Positions 1 through 5,106 of a stretch of DNA of 5,106 nucleotides are shown in pieces. Under the pieces are notes generated by a model that ran no database searches, was not told where the DNA came from, and was given only the letters and a program-made list of their open reading frames with translations. A program made the translations under genes and the position numbers. Positions within the stretch are counted from its first letter, which is position 1. Every line of letters starts with the position of its first letter. This DNA is from JAFAGX01 sp035624215 (GTDB lineage: Bacteria; Acidobacteriota; Terriglobia; Terriglobales; Acidobacteriaceae): positions 1 through 5,106 of the forward strand of contig DASPRY010000073.1 in the NCBI GenBank assembly GCA_035624215.1, read 5' to 3'.

Positions 1-65
1 ATAGCGGTTTCCTCTTTTTTCTGTGTACGCGCGCGTCTGCCCACTACACTTGAACCGATAGAGCC

Positions 66-1397
66 ATGAGGAAGAGCCTGCCGTTGATGATTCGCCACGC
101 TATGTATAACCTGCGTGGCGGCTTTTTGATTCGCCCGCTCACCATCGCGCTGGCGCTGGGTTGCGCGGGCGCGTTTCTGTCGTGGTTGGAAGAGGACTTT
201 CCGGCAGCCAGCGCCTGGGTGCCCCCTGTCCTATTCCCTTCCCACGCCGACCCGCAAGTCGCCCAGGTCATTCTGGCGGGCATCGCCGCCTCCATCATGA
301 CGGTGGTATCGATCGTCTTCGCCATCCTGCTCATGACGCTCACCCTGGCATCGATGCAGTTCTCCCCGCGCATCATCGTCAGCTTTTCCAGGGACCGCGT
401 TACGCAATGGACGCTCGGTATCTTCCTCGGCACTTTCCTGTACTGTCTGGCGGCGCTTCCGGCGGCGCGCTCGCTCCCTTACCCCTTTGCGCCAGTGGCC
501 ACCGTCCTGGGCGCGATGGTGCTGGCGCTGGTCTGCGTCGGATTGCTGCTCTTTTTCATTCACCACATCTCGCAGGCCATCAGCGTGAATCACATCGTCG
601 ACAGAATCGCGGATGAAACCGAAGCTATGATCGATGAGATTATGCCCTGGCCGCACTTGTTGAACCACCATGTGAAGGATGCTGAACCGCTCCGGCCTAA
701 CCCCAGCGAGGTGGCCGTCTTGAGCCGTGATTCCGGCTACATCCGCTTCGTCGATACGCGACGCTTGGTTGCCCTTGCGAAGCACTATCACGTCACCATC
801 CGGGTTCTGCGTCGGGTCGGCCACTTCGTTCCGGCGGGAATCCCACTGACCATGGTCTCAAAGGGGAACCGTTTGCCCCCCGAAGGAACCGCCGAACTGC
901 TTGCCGCGTTCGACCTCGGTCCGACCAGAACGCTGCAGCAGGACGTGGAGTTTGGCGTTTTGCAGATTGTCGATGTTGCGTTGAAGGCGATCTCGCCCGC
1001 TGTCAACGACCCCACCACCGCCATCAATTGCATCGATCAGTTGAGCCGCATTCTGATCCGCTTCGCCTCCCGAGAGCCGCCGGAGGAGTTGCTTTACGAT
1101 CCGCCGGGCATCGTTCGCGCCAGCATTGCATGGATCCACTTCGAGCGTCTGCTGGAAGCCGCCTTTGAGCAGATCCGCATGTATTCGAAGACGGACGTGG
1201 CCGTCAGCTTGCGGTTGCTGCGCGCCCTCGCTGACATCGCCGCCTCGACGCCCGATCCGGAGTTGCGCCGGATACTCGTCGAGCACGGAATGCGGACCGT
1301 AGCCGGCTGCGCCGAAAAGCTCGGGGAAGAGGAATTGAGGGCGTTGCGCGCTCGTCAGGCCGCGCTCGACAACTTCACCGCGATCTCGCAGTCGTAG
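66..1397 (+). CDS. DUF2254 family inner-membrane protein
   Basis: This 443-residue protein matches my recollection of the DUF2254 family (predicted membrane proteins of unknown function, usually about 400-450 residues), so it appears full length. Visible in the sequence: a 'GGFLIRPL' lead-in at about residues 18-25, then four hydrophobic segments at about 21-41, 67-94, 113-133 and 141-165. These are followed by the family-type stretches 'LASMQFSPRI' (94-103) and 'LGTFLYCL' (121-128), and by 'FFIHHIS' (163-169) at the end of helix 4. The rest is a soluble, probably cytoplasmic domain with 'ALKAISPAVNDPTTAINCIDQL' around 305-326, the most family-typical motif. The ATG at 66 is preceded by a weak purine stretch (GATAGAG); later ATGs at codons 8 and 13 are possible starts. 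The stop lies 48 bp from the stop of convergent kdpA. The molecular function is unknown; a transport or channel role is only inference. Confidence 0.9.
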   Translation: MRKSLPLMIRHAMYNLRGGFLIRPLTIALALGCAGAFLSWLEEDFPAASAWVPPVLFPSHADPQVAQVILAGIAASIMTVVSIVFAILLMTLTLASMQFSPRIIVSFSRDRVTQWTLGIFLGTFLYCLAALPAARSLPYPFAPVATVLGAMVLALVCVGLLLFFIHHISQAISVNHIVDRIADETEAMIDEIMPWPHLLNHHVKDAEPLRPNPSEVAVLSRDSGYIRFVDTRRLVALAKHYHVTIRVLRRVGHFVPAGIPLTMVSKGNRLPPEGTAELLAAFDLGPTRTLQQDVEFGVLQIVDVALKAISPAVNDPTTAINCIDQLSRILIRFASREPPEELLYDPPGIVRASIAWIHFERLLEAAFEQIRMYSKTDVAVSLRLLRALADIAASTPDPELRRILVEHGMRTVAGCAEKLGEEELRALRARQAALDNFTAISQS

Positions 1398-1411
1398 ATT
1401 CGGGGAGACAG

Positions 1412-1431
1412 GGTGGAGTGATGCGGCCACC
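1412..1431. terminator. weak hairpin between convergent genes
   Basis: The 48-bp gap between the two convergent stop codons contains a 5-bp inverted repeat, GGTGG (1412-1416) and CCACC (1427-1431), with a 10-nt loop. It could act in both directions as a shared terminator. There is no T-tract on either side, so it is not a good intrinsic terminator. It is listed because it is the only symmetric element in the gap. Confidence 0.2.
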
Positions 1432-1445
1432 AGATTTGCACACGC

Positions 1446-3179
1446 TCATCTTCCGAAGAGCAAACGTTCCAGCACGGGACCGAGGGCCAAGGCAGGCAGA
1501 TAGCTCAGAGCCGCCATGATTATCAAACAGCCTGTGAGCAAGACCCCGAACGAAAAAGAATGGGTCGGAAGAGTTCCGACCGAAGACGGTGTACTTCGCT
1601 GACGGCCAAATAGATCTGCCAATGCCAGGGCAGGAATCGCCAAGCCAAACCTGCCCACCATCATCGCGATTGCCGTGGTGAGGTTGTAAAACGGAGTGTT
1701 CGCACTCAGCCCGGCAAAACTTTGGCCATTGTTGGCGAAGCAGGAAGTGTAGGCAAACAGAATCTCAGTAAATCCATGCGGGCCGGCGTTAACCGTCAAC
1801 CCGGACAGTCCCGCCCTGATGCTCACGGCAACGGCGGTCAGTGGCAGGACGACCAGCGGAGCAGCCAAAGCATACAGCATGATCATTTTGTTCTCGCAGG
1901 GCCCTATCTTCTTTCCCAGGTATTCAGGCGTGCGGCCAACCATCAGTCCGGCTAGAAACACAGCGATCGCGGCGGCCATGACCATGCTGTAAAGACCAGT
2001 TCCCAGGCCTCCGAATATGAGCTCGCCAAGCAGCATGTTCACCAGCAAGACCATGCCACCAAGCGAGGTGTAGCTGTCGTGCATTGAGTTGTATGATCCC
2101 GTGGCCGTGTTTGAGGTAACGACAGCCCCGAGGGTCGAACCGCCGACGCCGAAGCGCACCTCCTTCCCTTCCATGTTTCCACCAGAGACGCTCTCGCCAG
2201 ACTGGACGCGACTATTTCGGAAATCCACACGTCCGAGCTGGGGGTCGCCTCGTTGTTCCAGGAGATGAACGAAGACCAGTCCGGACCCAAAGAGAAACAC
2301 CATGACCCAATAGAAAAGCCATCCCTGTCGGGGCTGGCCCACCATCCTGCCGAAAGTGTTAGTTAAAGCCGCGGGCAGGAGCACGATCGCCAGCATTTCG
2401 AGAAAGTTTGTGAGCGGCGTGGGGTTCTCATACGGATGAGCCCCATTGGCGTTAAAGAAACCGCCGCCATTCGTGCCGAGATTCTCGATGATCTCCAATG
2501 CGGCCACCGGACCCTGCGGTATCACCTGCTTGGTACCCTCGACGGTGGTGGCGACCGCATAAGGGCGGAAGTTCATAGGAACGCCCTGCCAGACGAGCAG
2601 AAAGGCGCCTAGCAATGCTCCAGGCAACAGTATCCAGAGCAGGGCGCGTGTCAGATCAACCCAAAAGTTACCGAGCGTGCCGGAAAGTTGCCGGGCAAGG
2701 CCGCGGATGAATGCAATACCCACGGCTAATCCCGCCGCGCCAGCCAAAAAGTTCTGCGCACAGAGTCCCACCATCTGGCTGAAATAGCTCATCGTGTTCT
2801 CGCCAGCGTAGGCTTGCCATGTAGTGGTCGTCGAGAAGCTGATCGCCGTGTTCAGCGCTAAGTCTGGGGATAGCGGCGTCGTGTGGTACTGAGGAAAAAA
2901 CCAGGGAAGAAACTGCTGCAGCCTGAGAATGCCATACAACAGGAGAGTGCCAGCAAAACCAAAGAGCACAAAACACGTCGCATACTCCTTACCGGTCATC
3001 TCGACATTAGGGTCAACCGCGGTAATGCGATAGATAAGCCGCTCAAAAGGGAGACATAAACGATCAAGTACGGTACGCTTCCTGGAAAAGACCTGTTCCA
3101 TGTAGCCGCCCAAGGGCCTCACCAGGAGGGTGACAATGGCCACAAACAGCACGTATTGAATGGCACTGTAGAGATCCAC
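1446..3179 (-). CDS. kdpA: KdpA, K+-translocating subunit of Kdp ATPase
   Basis: KdpA is the potassium-channel-like subunit of the high-affinity KdpFABC pump in the inner membrane. It binds periplasmic K+ in its selectivity filter, while KdpB hydrolyses ATP. The 577-residue product is full length (E. coli KdpA is about 557). All four pore loops are visible: 'STTTTWQAYAGE' (116-127), 'GTNGGGFFNANGAHPYENPT' (235-254), 'TATGSYNSMHDS' (358-369) and 'NNGQSFAGLSANTPF' (483-497). 'NMEGKEVRFG' (335-344), 'GLMVGRTPEYLGKK' (411-424) and 'GTLPTH' (535-540) are also present, as are about ten hydrophobic helices. No frameshift or stop interrupts it. The start is GTG at 3179 (reading MDLYSAIQYV); an in-frame TGA lies only four codons upstream and the ribosome-binding site is poor (GGG at 3183-3185). 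Neither kdpB nor kdpC flanks it: the convergent DUF2254 gene follows, and noncoding sequence precedes it. The sequence belongs to a clade with TTTT rather than TNTN in the first pore loop. Confidence 0.96.
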   Translation of the reverse strand: MDLYSAIQYVLFVAIVTLLVRPLGGYMEQVFSRKRTVLDRLCLPFERLIYRITAVDPNVEMTGKEYATCFVLFGFAGTLLLYGILRLQQFLPWFFPQYHTTPLSPDLALNTAISFSTTTTWQAYAGENTMSYFSQMVGLCAQNFLAGAAGLAVGIAFIRGLARQLSGTLGNFWVDLTRALLWILLPGALLGAFLLVWQGVPMNFRPYAVATTVEGTKQVIPQGPVAALEIIENLGTNGGGFFNANGAHPYENPTPLTNFLEMLAIVLLPAALTNTFGRMVGQPRQGWLFYWVMVFLFGSGLVFVHLLEQRGDPQLGRVDFRNSRVQSGESVSGGNMEGKEVRFGVGGSTLGAVVTSNTATGSYNSMHDSYTSLGGMVLLVNMLLGELIFGGLGTGLYSMVMAAAIAVFLAGLMVGRTPEYLGKKIGPCENKMIMLYALAAPLVVLPLTAVAVSIRAGLSGLTVNAGPHGFTEILFAYTSCFANNGQSFAGLSANTPFYNLTTAIAMMVGRFGLAIPALALADLFGRQRSTPSSVGTLPTHSFSFGVLLTGCLIIMAALSYLPALALGPVLERLLFGR

Positions 3180-3188
3180 CAGCCCTAC

Positions 3189-3251
3189 TCAGAAGAAGAC
3201 CGGCCGAAGCATCGTCAGAGGCTCATAAAACATCCTCTGCCAGGTTTTCAT
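3189..3251 (-). other. 20-codon ORF just upstream of kdpA (possible kdpF relic)
   Basis: This short minus-strand reading frame begins at ATG 3251 and stops at TGA 3189-3191, 9 nt before the kdpA GTG and in the same frame. Its C-terminus reads 'PLTMLRPVFF'. KdpF peptides commonly end in something like 'LLRPEKF' and lie immediately upstream of kdpA, so position and tail suggest KdpF. However, the single hydrophobic helix that defines KdpF (about 25-30 residues) is absent, and the other two frames do not supply one. It is either a decayed kdpF end or chance; I do not call it a gene. Confidence 0.15.
3216..3239 (-). repeat. inverted repeat in kdpA leader
   Basis: CAGAGG (3216-3221) and CCTCTG (3234-3239) form perfect 6-bp arms around a 12-nt, AT-rich loop, 37 bp upstream of the kdpA start codon. 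It would form a hairpin in a leader transcript, or could be a protein-binding palindrome. There is no U-tract, so it is not an obvious attenuator. Confidence 0.35.
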
Positions 3252-3336
3252 GCCACTTCTTCATTTGACATCGCTTATGAAGGCGCGAATTTGCCAGAAC
3301 TCAGAACGCACCAAGCGTTCCATTGCCGCGCTGAAT

Positions 3337-3364
3337 ATTCTAGTGCCGCTTCGCTCGGTTTGAA
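3337..3364 (-). promoter_or_regulatory. candidate kdpA promoter (weak)
   Basis: On the minus strand a TAGAAT element (3342-3337) matches the sigma-70 -10 consensus at five of six positions. TTCAAA (3364-3359), 16 bp upstream, is a 4/6 match to -35. This would give a leader of roughly 150 nt before the kdpA GTG. Kdp promoters are often weak and depend on the KdpE response regulator, but I recognise no KdpE site and see no kdpDE genes here. Confidence 0.25.
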
Positions 3365-3413
3365 AGGGAACAAGTTTCGATGAGGCGATTCTGAGCGCTG
3401 CGGCGCAATGTTG

Positions 3414-3432
3414 CGTTCGCACACGGCGAACG
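3414..3432. repeat. 7-bp perfect palindrome with 5-nt loop
   Basis: CGTTCGC (3414-3420) and GCGAACG (3426-3432) are perfect inverted arms around ACACG, near the middle of the divergent intergenic region. The stem would be GC-rich and stable, but no T-run follows on either strand, so it looks more like an operator or RNA hairpin than an intrinsic terminator. Confidence 0.4.
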
Positions 3433-3534
3433 ACTTGCGTGACACGGGTCCTGACGGACACGCCGCCTCGCAGCTTTTACCCGGCCACGTAGCGAATTTC
3501 TTTTCGTCTCTGTGCTATCCTAATTGTCCGGAGG

Positions 3535-3565
3535 TTGCAGCACCCGATTAGAGTTGTGGTATTAA
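3535..3565 (+). promoter_or_regulatory. candidate promoter of the small membrane-protein gene
   Basis: TTGCAG (3535-3540) could serve as a -35, and TATTAA (3560-3565) as a -10 preceded by TGG, giving an extended -10 (TGn). The 19-bp spacing is longer than ideal. Transcription would begin about 15-20 bp before the ATG at 3589. Confidence 0.3.
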
Positions 3566-3588
3566 GGTAAAAAACCTGGGCATTGCGA

Positions 3589-4032
3589 ATGGAGCTTTTT
3601 CTTAATCTCTGTTGGCTGTCTCTGCTGGTGCCCGCCTATCTGCTGTGGCGGCATCGGACTGCTTCGACCGGTTCGGATAGTCTAGCAGGAAGTCCAGCAA
3701 AAGGTCCGGCGACGCGCCCGCTCGTGTTGCTCGGCGCTCTCGGCTGCGTATTGGTTCTGCTGTTCCCAGTAATCTCGGCTACCGACGACATGCACGCCAT
3801 GCGCGCCGAGATGGAAGAGTTCTCGCCCGGCAAGCGCGGCATCTGCCAGGCAGCGGGGGAAAAGGCATCTGCCGGCGGCTGGCAGAATCTGCCCGCCATT
3901 ATCGCAACTACGGCCTCGCCCGGACTCACAAGCGAGGGCTGGCAGGAACTTCTTACCCGGCCTGTTTCCTTACCGGTGGCTCCCTCGATTCTCCACACCA
4001 GCCGCGCTCCTCCTTGTTCGCGCCTCGCGTAA
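3589..4032 (+). CDS. hypothetical small protein with two membrane helices
   Basis: From ATG 3589 this encodes 147 residues; a TTG two codons earlier (3583) is an alternative start. Visible features: a hydrophobic N-terminal helix at about 3-20, a short polar linker rich in Gly, Ser, Ala and Pro (21-42), and a second helix at about 44-63 ending 'LLFPVIS'. The acidic, Met-containing stretch 'ATDDMHAMRAEMEE' follows at about 64-77. The remaining 70 residues are low in secondary-structure cues and rich in Ala, Ser and Pro. I recall similar uncharacterised small proteins with a helix followed by a DDxHAM-like motif in Acidobacteriota genomes, but know no function. It stands 193 bp upstream of the TolC-family gene on the same strand, so it may be co-regulated. 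The Asp/His/Met/Glu cluster just after a helix could bind a metal ion; that is inference. The ribosome-binding site is poor. Confidence 0.75.
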   Translation: MELFLNLCWLSLLVPAYLLWRHRTASTGSDSLAGSPAKGPATRPLVLLGALGCVLVLLFPVISATDDMHAMRAEMEEFSPGKRGICQAAGEKASAGGWQNLPAIIATTASPGLTSEGWQELLTRPVSLPVAPSILHTSRAPPCSRLA

Positions 4033-4076
4033 CTCGCCGGATTTCCGATTCGTTGCATTCTAAAATTGACGGCGAA

Positions 4077-4103
4077 TTACCCTCATTTTTACGAAATTCT
4101 TAC
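4077..4103 (+). promoter_or_regulatory. three TTAC half-sites, putative response-regulator operator
   Basis: TTAC occurs at 4077-4080, 4089-4092 and 4100-4103, so the starts are 12 and 11 bp apart. The last two are longer direct repeats, TTACG-N6-TTACG. Direct repeats one helical turn apart are the usual binding geometry of OmpR/PhoB-family response regulators, and such regulators often control RND metal-efflux operons. A -10-like CATACT at 4115-4120 lies about 11 bp downstream, so a regulator bound here would sit over the -35 position, as expected for an activated promoter. The direction fits the TolC-family gene that starts at 4226. Confidence 0.45.
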
Positions 4104-4133
4104 GAGGCAACCCACATACTCATTAAGAGCCTC
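4104..4133 (+). repeat. GAGGC/GCCTC inverted repeat around the candidate -10
   Basis: GAGGC (4104-4108) and GCCTC (4129-4133) are perfect 5-bp arms separated by 20 nt that include the CATACT element. It directly follows the TTAC repeats. The long loop makes a stable hairpin unlikely; it may be coincidental or a second operator. Confidence 0.2.
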
Positions 4134-4170
4134 TGTCAATTAGTCGCCGGACGCTCCACAGAGATAGGGG

Positions 4171-4188
4171 TCTAGATCTAAGTCTAAG
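4171..4188 (+). repeat. three tandem TCTARR hexamers
   Basis: TCTAGA, TCTAAG and TCTAAG follow one another without gaps in the presumed 5' untranslated region of the TolC-family gene, about 40 bp before its start codon. The array is short and no function is apparent; it could arise by slippage. Confidence 0.4.
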
Positions 4189-4225
4189 CCTTCGGCAATG
4201 CGAGAGGTTCTCACGGAGTTACTGG

Positions 4226-5106
4226 ATGCGAAGAAAAGTCCAGCGATATTACTGGCTTCTCCTGGTTCTAACGCTAGGAGTTGCTGCGGTTTCGTCCGCG
4301 CAGCAGCCAGCCCAGCCACCAGCCGCACCACCTGCCCAAAGCTGGACCTGGGAGAACGTAAAAGATCGGTTTGAGCAGAACAACCCCACTCTGCTAGCCG
4401 ACAAGATCAGCATCGACGAATCAAGGGCACAGGAGATCACCGCGTTTCTGCGTCCCAATCCGCAATTCGGTCTGCTGGCCGACGGGACCCAAATCGTTCC
4501 TCGCGACGGAGTTTGGCGGCCGTTCGCTGGTACTTTTGAGTCGCCCAGCATTAGCTATCTGCACGAACGGCGGCACAAGCGAGAGTTACGCTTGGAGAGC
4601 GCAAGAAAGGGGACTCTGATCGCCGAGTCGAGTCACGCCGACTTGGAGAGAACTCTGCTCTTCAGCTTGCGCGGCGCATTTGTCTCAACGTTGCAGGCAA
4701 AGGCCGTGCTGCAGTTGGCCAAAGACAACCTTGCTTACTATGACCACGTGCTCGATATCAGTAGAACTCGCTTCAATGCCGGCGATATTGCGCAAATCGA
4801 TCTTGATCGATTGGAACTGCAGCGCGTGCAGTATGAATCCGATTTGCAAGCCGCCGAGGTGAACCTGGAGACCGCGAAGATTCAGCTCCTAACGCTGCTC
4901 AACTCCCGAATACGCCTCAATCAGTTTGACGTAACCGGGCCCTACGATTACAGCGACCAACTCCTGCCCCGCGATGAGTTCCGGAAGATCGCGATGGACA
5001 CGCGGCCGGACTTGAAGGCAGCCGTCGAAGCCGTGGACAAAGCCCAAACCGACCACAAGCTCGCGGTGGCCAACGGCTCAACCGATCCCACCTTGAGCGC
5101 CTGGTA
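4226..5106 (+). CDS. TolC-family outer-membrane efflux protein (3' end beyond window)
   Basis: An open frame runs from ATG 4226 to the window edge, giving 293 residues of a protein that in this family is usually about 420-480 long, so roughly the last third is missing. A GGAG ribosome-binding site (4215-4218) with a 7-nt spacer supports the start. Residues 1-25 form a Sec signal peptide: basic 'MRRKVQR', hydrophobic 'YYWLLLVLTLGVAAV', then 'SSA' before Gln26. There is no lipobox Cys. A Pro/Ala/Gln-rich linker (26-38) precedes the mature domain. The body shows TolC/CzcC-like organisation: 'NNPTL' at 52-56, 'HERRHKRELRLES' at 113-125 (where relatives have an E-GGKR-type motif), and long amphipathic alpha-helices at about 125-178 and 196-226. 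Between them is 'RFNAGDIAQIDLDRLELQR' (182-200), the typical 'R-aGdi...dl' hairpin turn. 'DTRPDLKAA' (258-266) begins the second repeat. As a trimer it would form the outer-membrane and periplasmic channel of a tripartite RND-type pump. Substrate is unknown; metal or organic compound are both possible. Confidence 0.9.
   Translation, partial: MRRKVQRYYWLLLVLTLGVAAVSSAQQPAQPPAAPPAQSWTWENVKDRFEQNNPTLLADKISIDESRAQEITAFLRPNPQFGLLADGTQIVPRDGVWRPFAGTFESPSISYLHERRHKRELRLESARKGTLIAESSHADLERTLLFSLRGAFVSTLQAKAVLQLAKDNLAYYDHVLDISRTRFNAGDIAQIDLDRLELQRVQYESDLQAAEVNLETAKIQLLTLLNSRIRLNQFDVTGPYDYSDQLLPRDEFRKIAMDTRPDLKAAVEAVDKAQTDHKLAVANGSTDPTLSAW

Larger units (their letters stand above)
3180..3588. other. 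divergent intergenic region, no convincing gene
   Basis: About 409 bp lie between the start of kdpA (leftward) and the start of the small membrane-protein gene (rightward). Reading frames exist here on both strands (for example about 66 codons on the minus strand, 3261-3461), but their products show no recognisable motif, membrane segment or good ribosome-binding site. The region therefore most likely holds the two divergent promoters and the kdpA leader. Visible structure: the inverted repeats at 3216-3239 and 3414-3432, a TAGAAT element on the minus strand at 3337-3342, and an extended -10-like element on the plus strand near 3557-3565. Confidence 0.6.

Noticed and set aside
231..824. Minus-strand frame of about 197 codons inside the DUF2254 gene
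   Set aside because: It is antisense to a clearly real gene, rich in Arg, Gly, Asp and His as expected for an antisense shadow of GC-rich coding sequence, and has no recognisable domain.
858..1430. Minus-strand frame of about 190 codons opposite the DUF2254 C-terminal half
   Set aside because: Shadow of the conserved DUF2254 motif region; low-complexity Gly/Arg composition and no ribosome-binding signal.
3265..3270. Perfect TTGACA on the plus strand as a -35 element
   Set aside because: No -10-like hexamer lies 16-18 bp downstream, and no plus-strand gene starts within a reasonable distance.
3156..3383. Plus-strand frame of 75 codons across the kdpA start and leader
   Set aside because: It overlaps the kdpA N-terminus on the opposite strand, has no ribosome-binding site, and its product lacks motifs or a coherent hydrophobic pattern.
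3180..3460. Riboswitch (ydaO-type c-di-AMP) in the kdpA leader
   Set aside because: I looked on the minus strand for the conserved stretches of this class and did not find them; the only structure is a single short hairpin.
3261..3461. Minus-strand frame of 66 codons upstream of kdpA, as a possible kdp-linked small gene
   Set aside because: The product is Arg-rich with no membrane helix, spans the candidate promoter and the palindrome, and shows no ribosome-binding site. It is not KdpF-like.
4034..4075. TCGCCG/CGGCGA inverted repeat after the small membrane-protein gene as a terminator
   Set aside because: The 30-nt separation makes a stable hairpin unlikely, and the following T-run (4086-4090) is about 10 nt away, interrupted by other bases.
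4249..4551. Minus-strand frame of 100 codons opposite the TolC-family gene
   Set aside because: Antisense to the signal peptide and first domain of a gene with a good start and clear family features.
4680..4862. Plus-strand frame of 60 codons within the TolC-family gene
   Set aside because: Out-of-frame shadow; Cys/Arg/Ser-rich product with no motif, entirely inside the real gene.

Overview
The window looks like a piece of a moderately GC-rich Gram-negative bacterial chromosome. The best guess is an Acidobacteriota (Terriglobia-type) genome. That guess rests on recalled family resemblance: the 'HERRHKRELRLES' style of TolC-family protein, the small two-helix protein carrying an 'ISATDDMHAMRAEMEE' stretch, and the particular KdpA variant. 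No rRNA or other taxonomic marker is present, so the placement is tentative.

Layout, left to right: (1) a plus-strand DUF2254 inner-membrane protein (66-1397); (2) converging on it after only 48 bp, a minus-strand, full-length kdpA, the K+-translocating subunit of the Kdp ATPase (1446-3179); (3) about 409 bp without a convincing gene (3180-3588), which must hold the outward-facing control regions of kdpA (leftward) and of the next gene (rightward), with two short inverted repeats and weak promoter-like elements; (4) a plus-strand small protein with two predicted membrane helices and unknown function (3589-4032); (5) a 193-bp regulatory gap with three TTAC half-sites at about 11-12 bp spacing, the usual form of an OmpR/PhoB-type response-regulator operator; (6) a plus-strand TolC-family outer-membrane efflux protein (4226 to window end, 293 residues seen, 3' end missing).

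Functionally there are two themes. The left half concerns inner-membrane ion handling: kdpA appears alone, without kdpB or kdpC on either side and without a recognisable kdpF, which is unusual because KdpA works only as part of KdpFABC. The right half is the start of what is probably a tripartite (RND-type) efflux operon, beginning with the outer-membrane channel; membrane-fusion and pump genes would be expected just past the right edge. I saw no tRNA, rRNA, CRISPR array, insertion sequence or phage gene. The strongest leads are the solitary kdpA and the small DDMHAM protein next to the putative response-regulator-controlled efflux gene.
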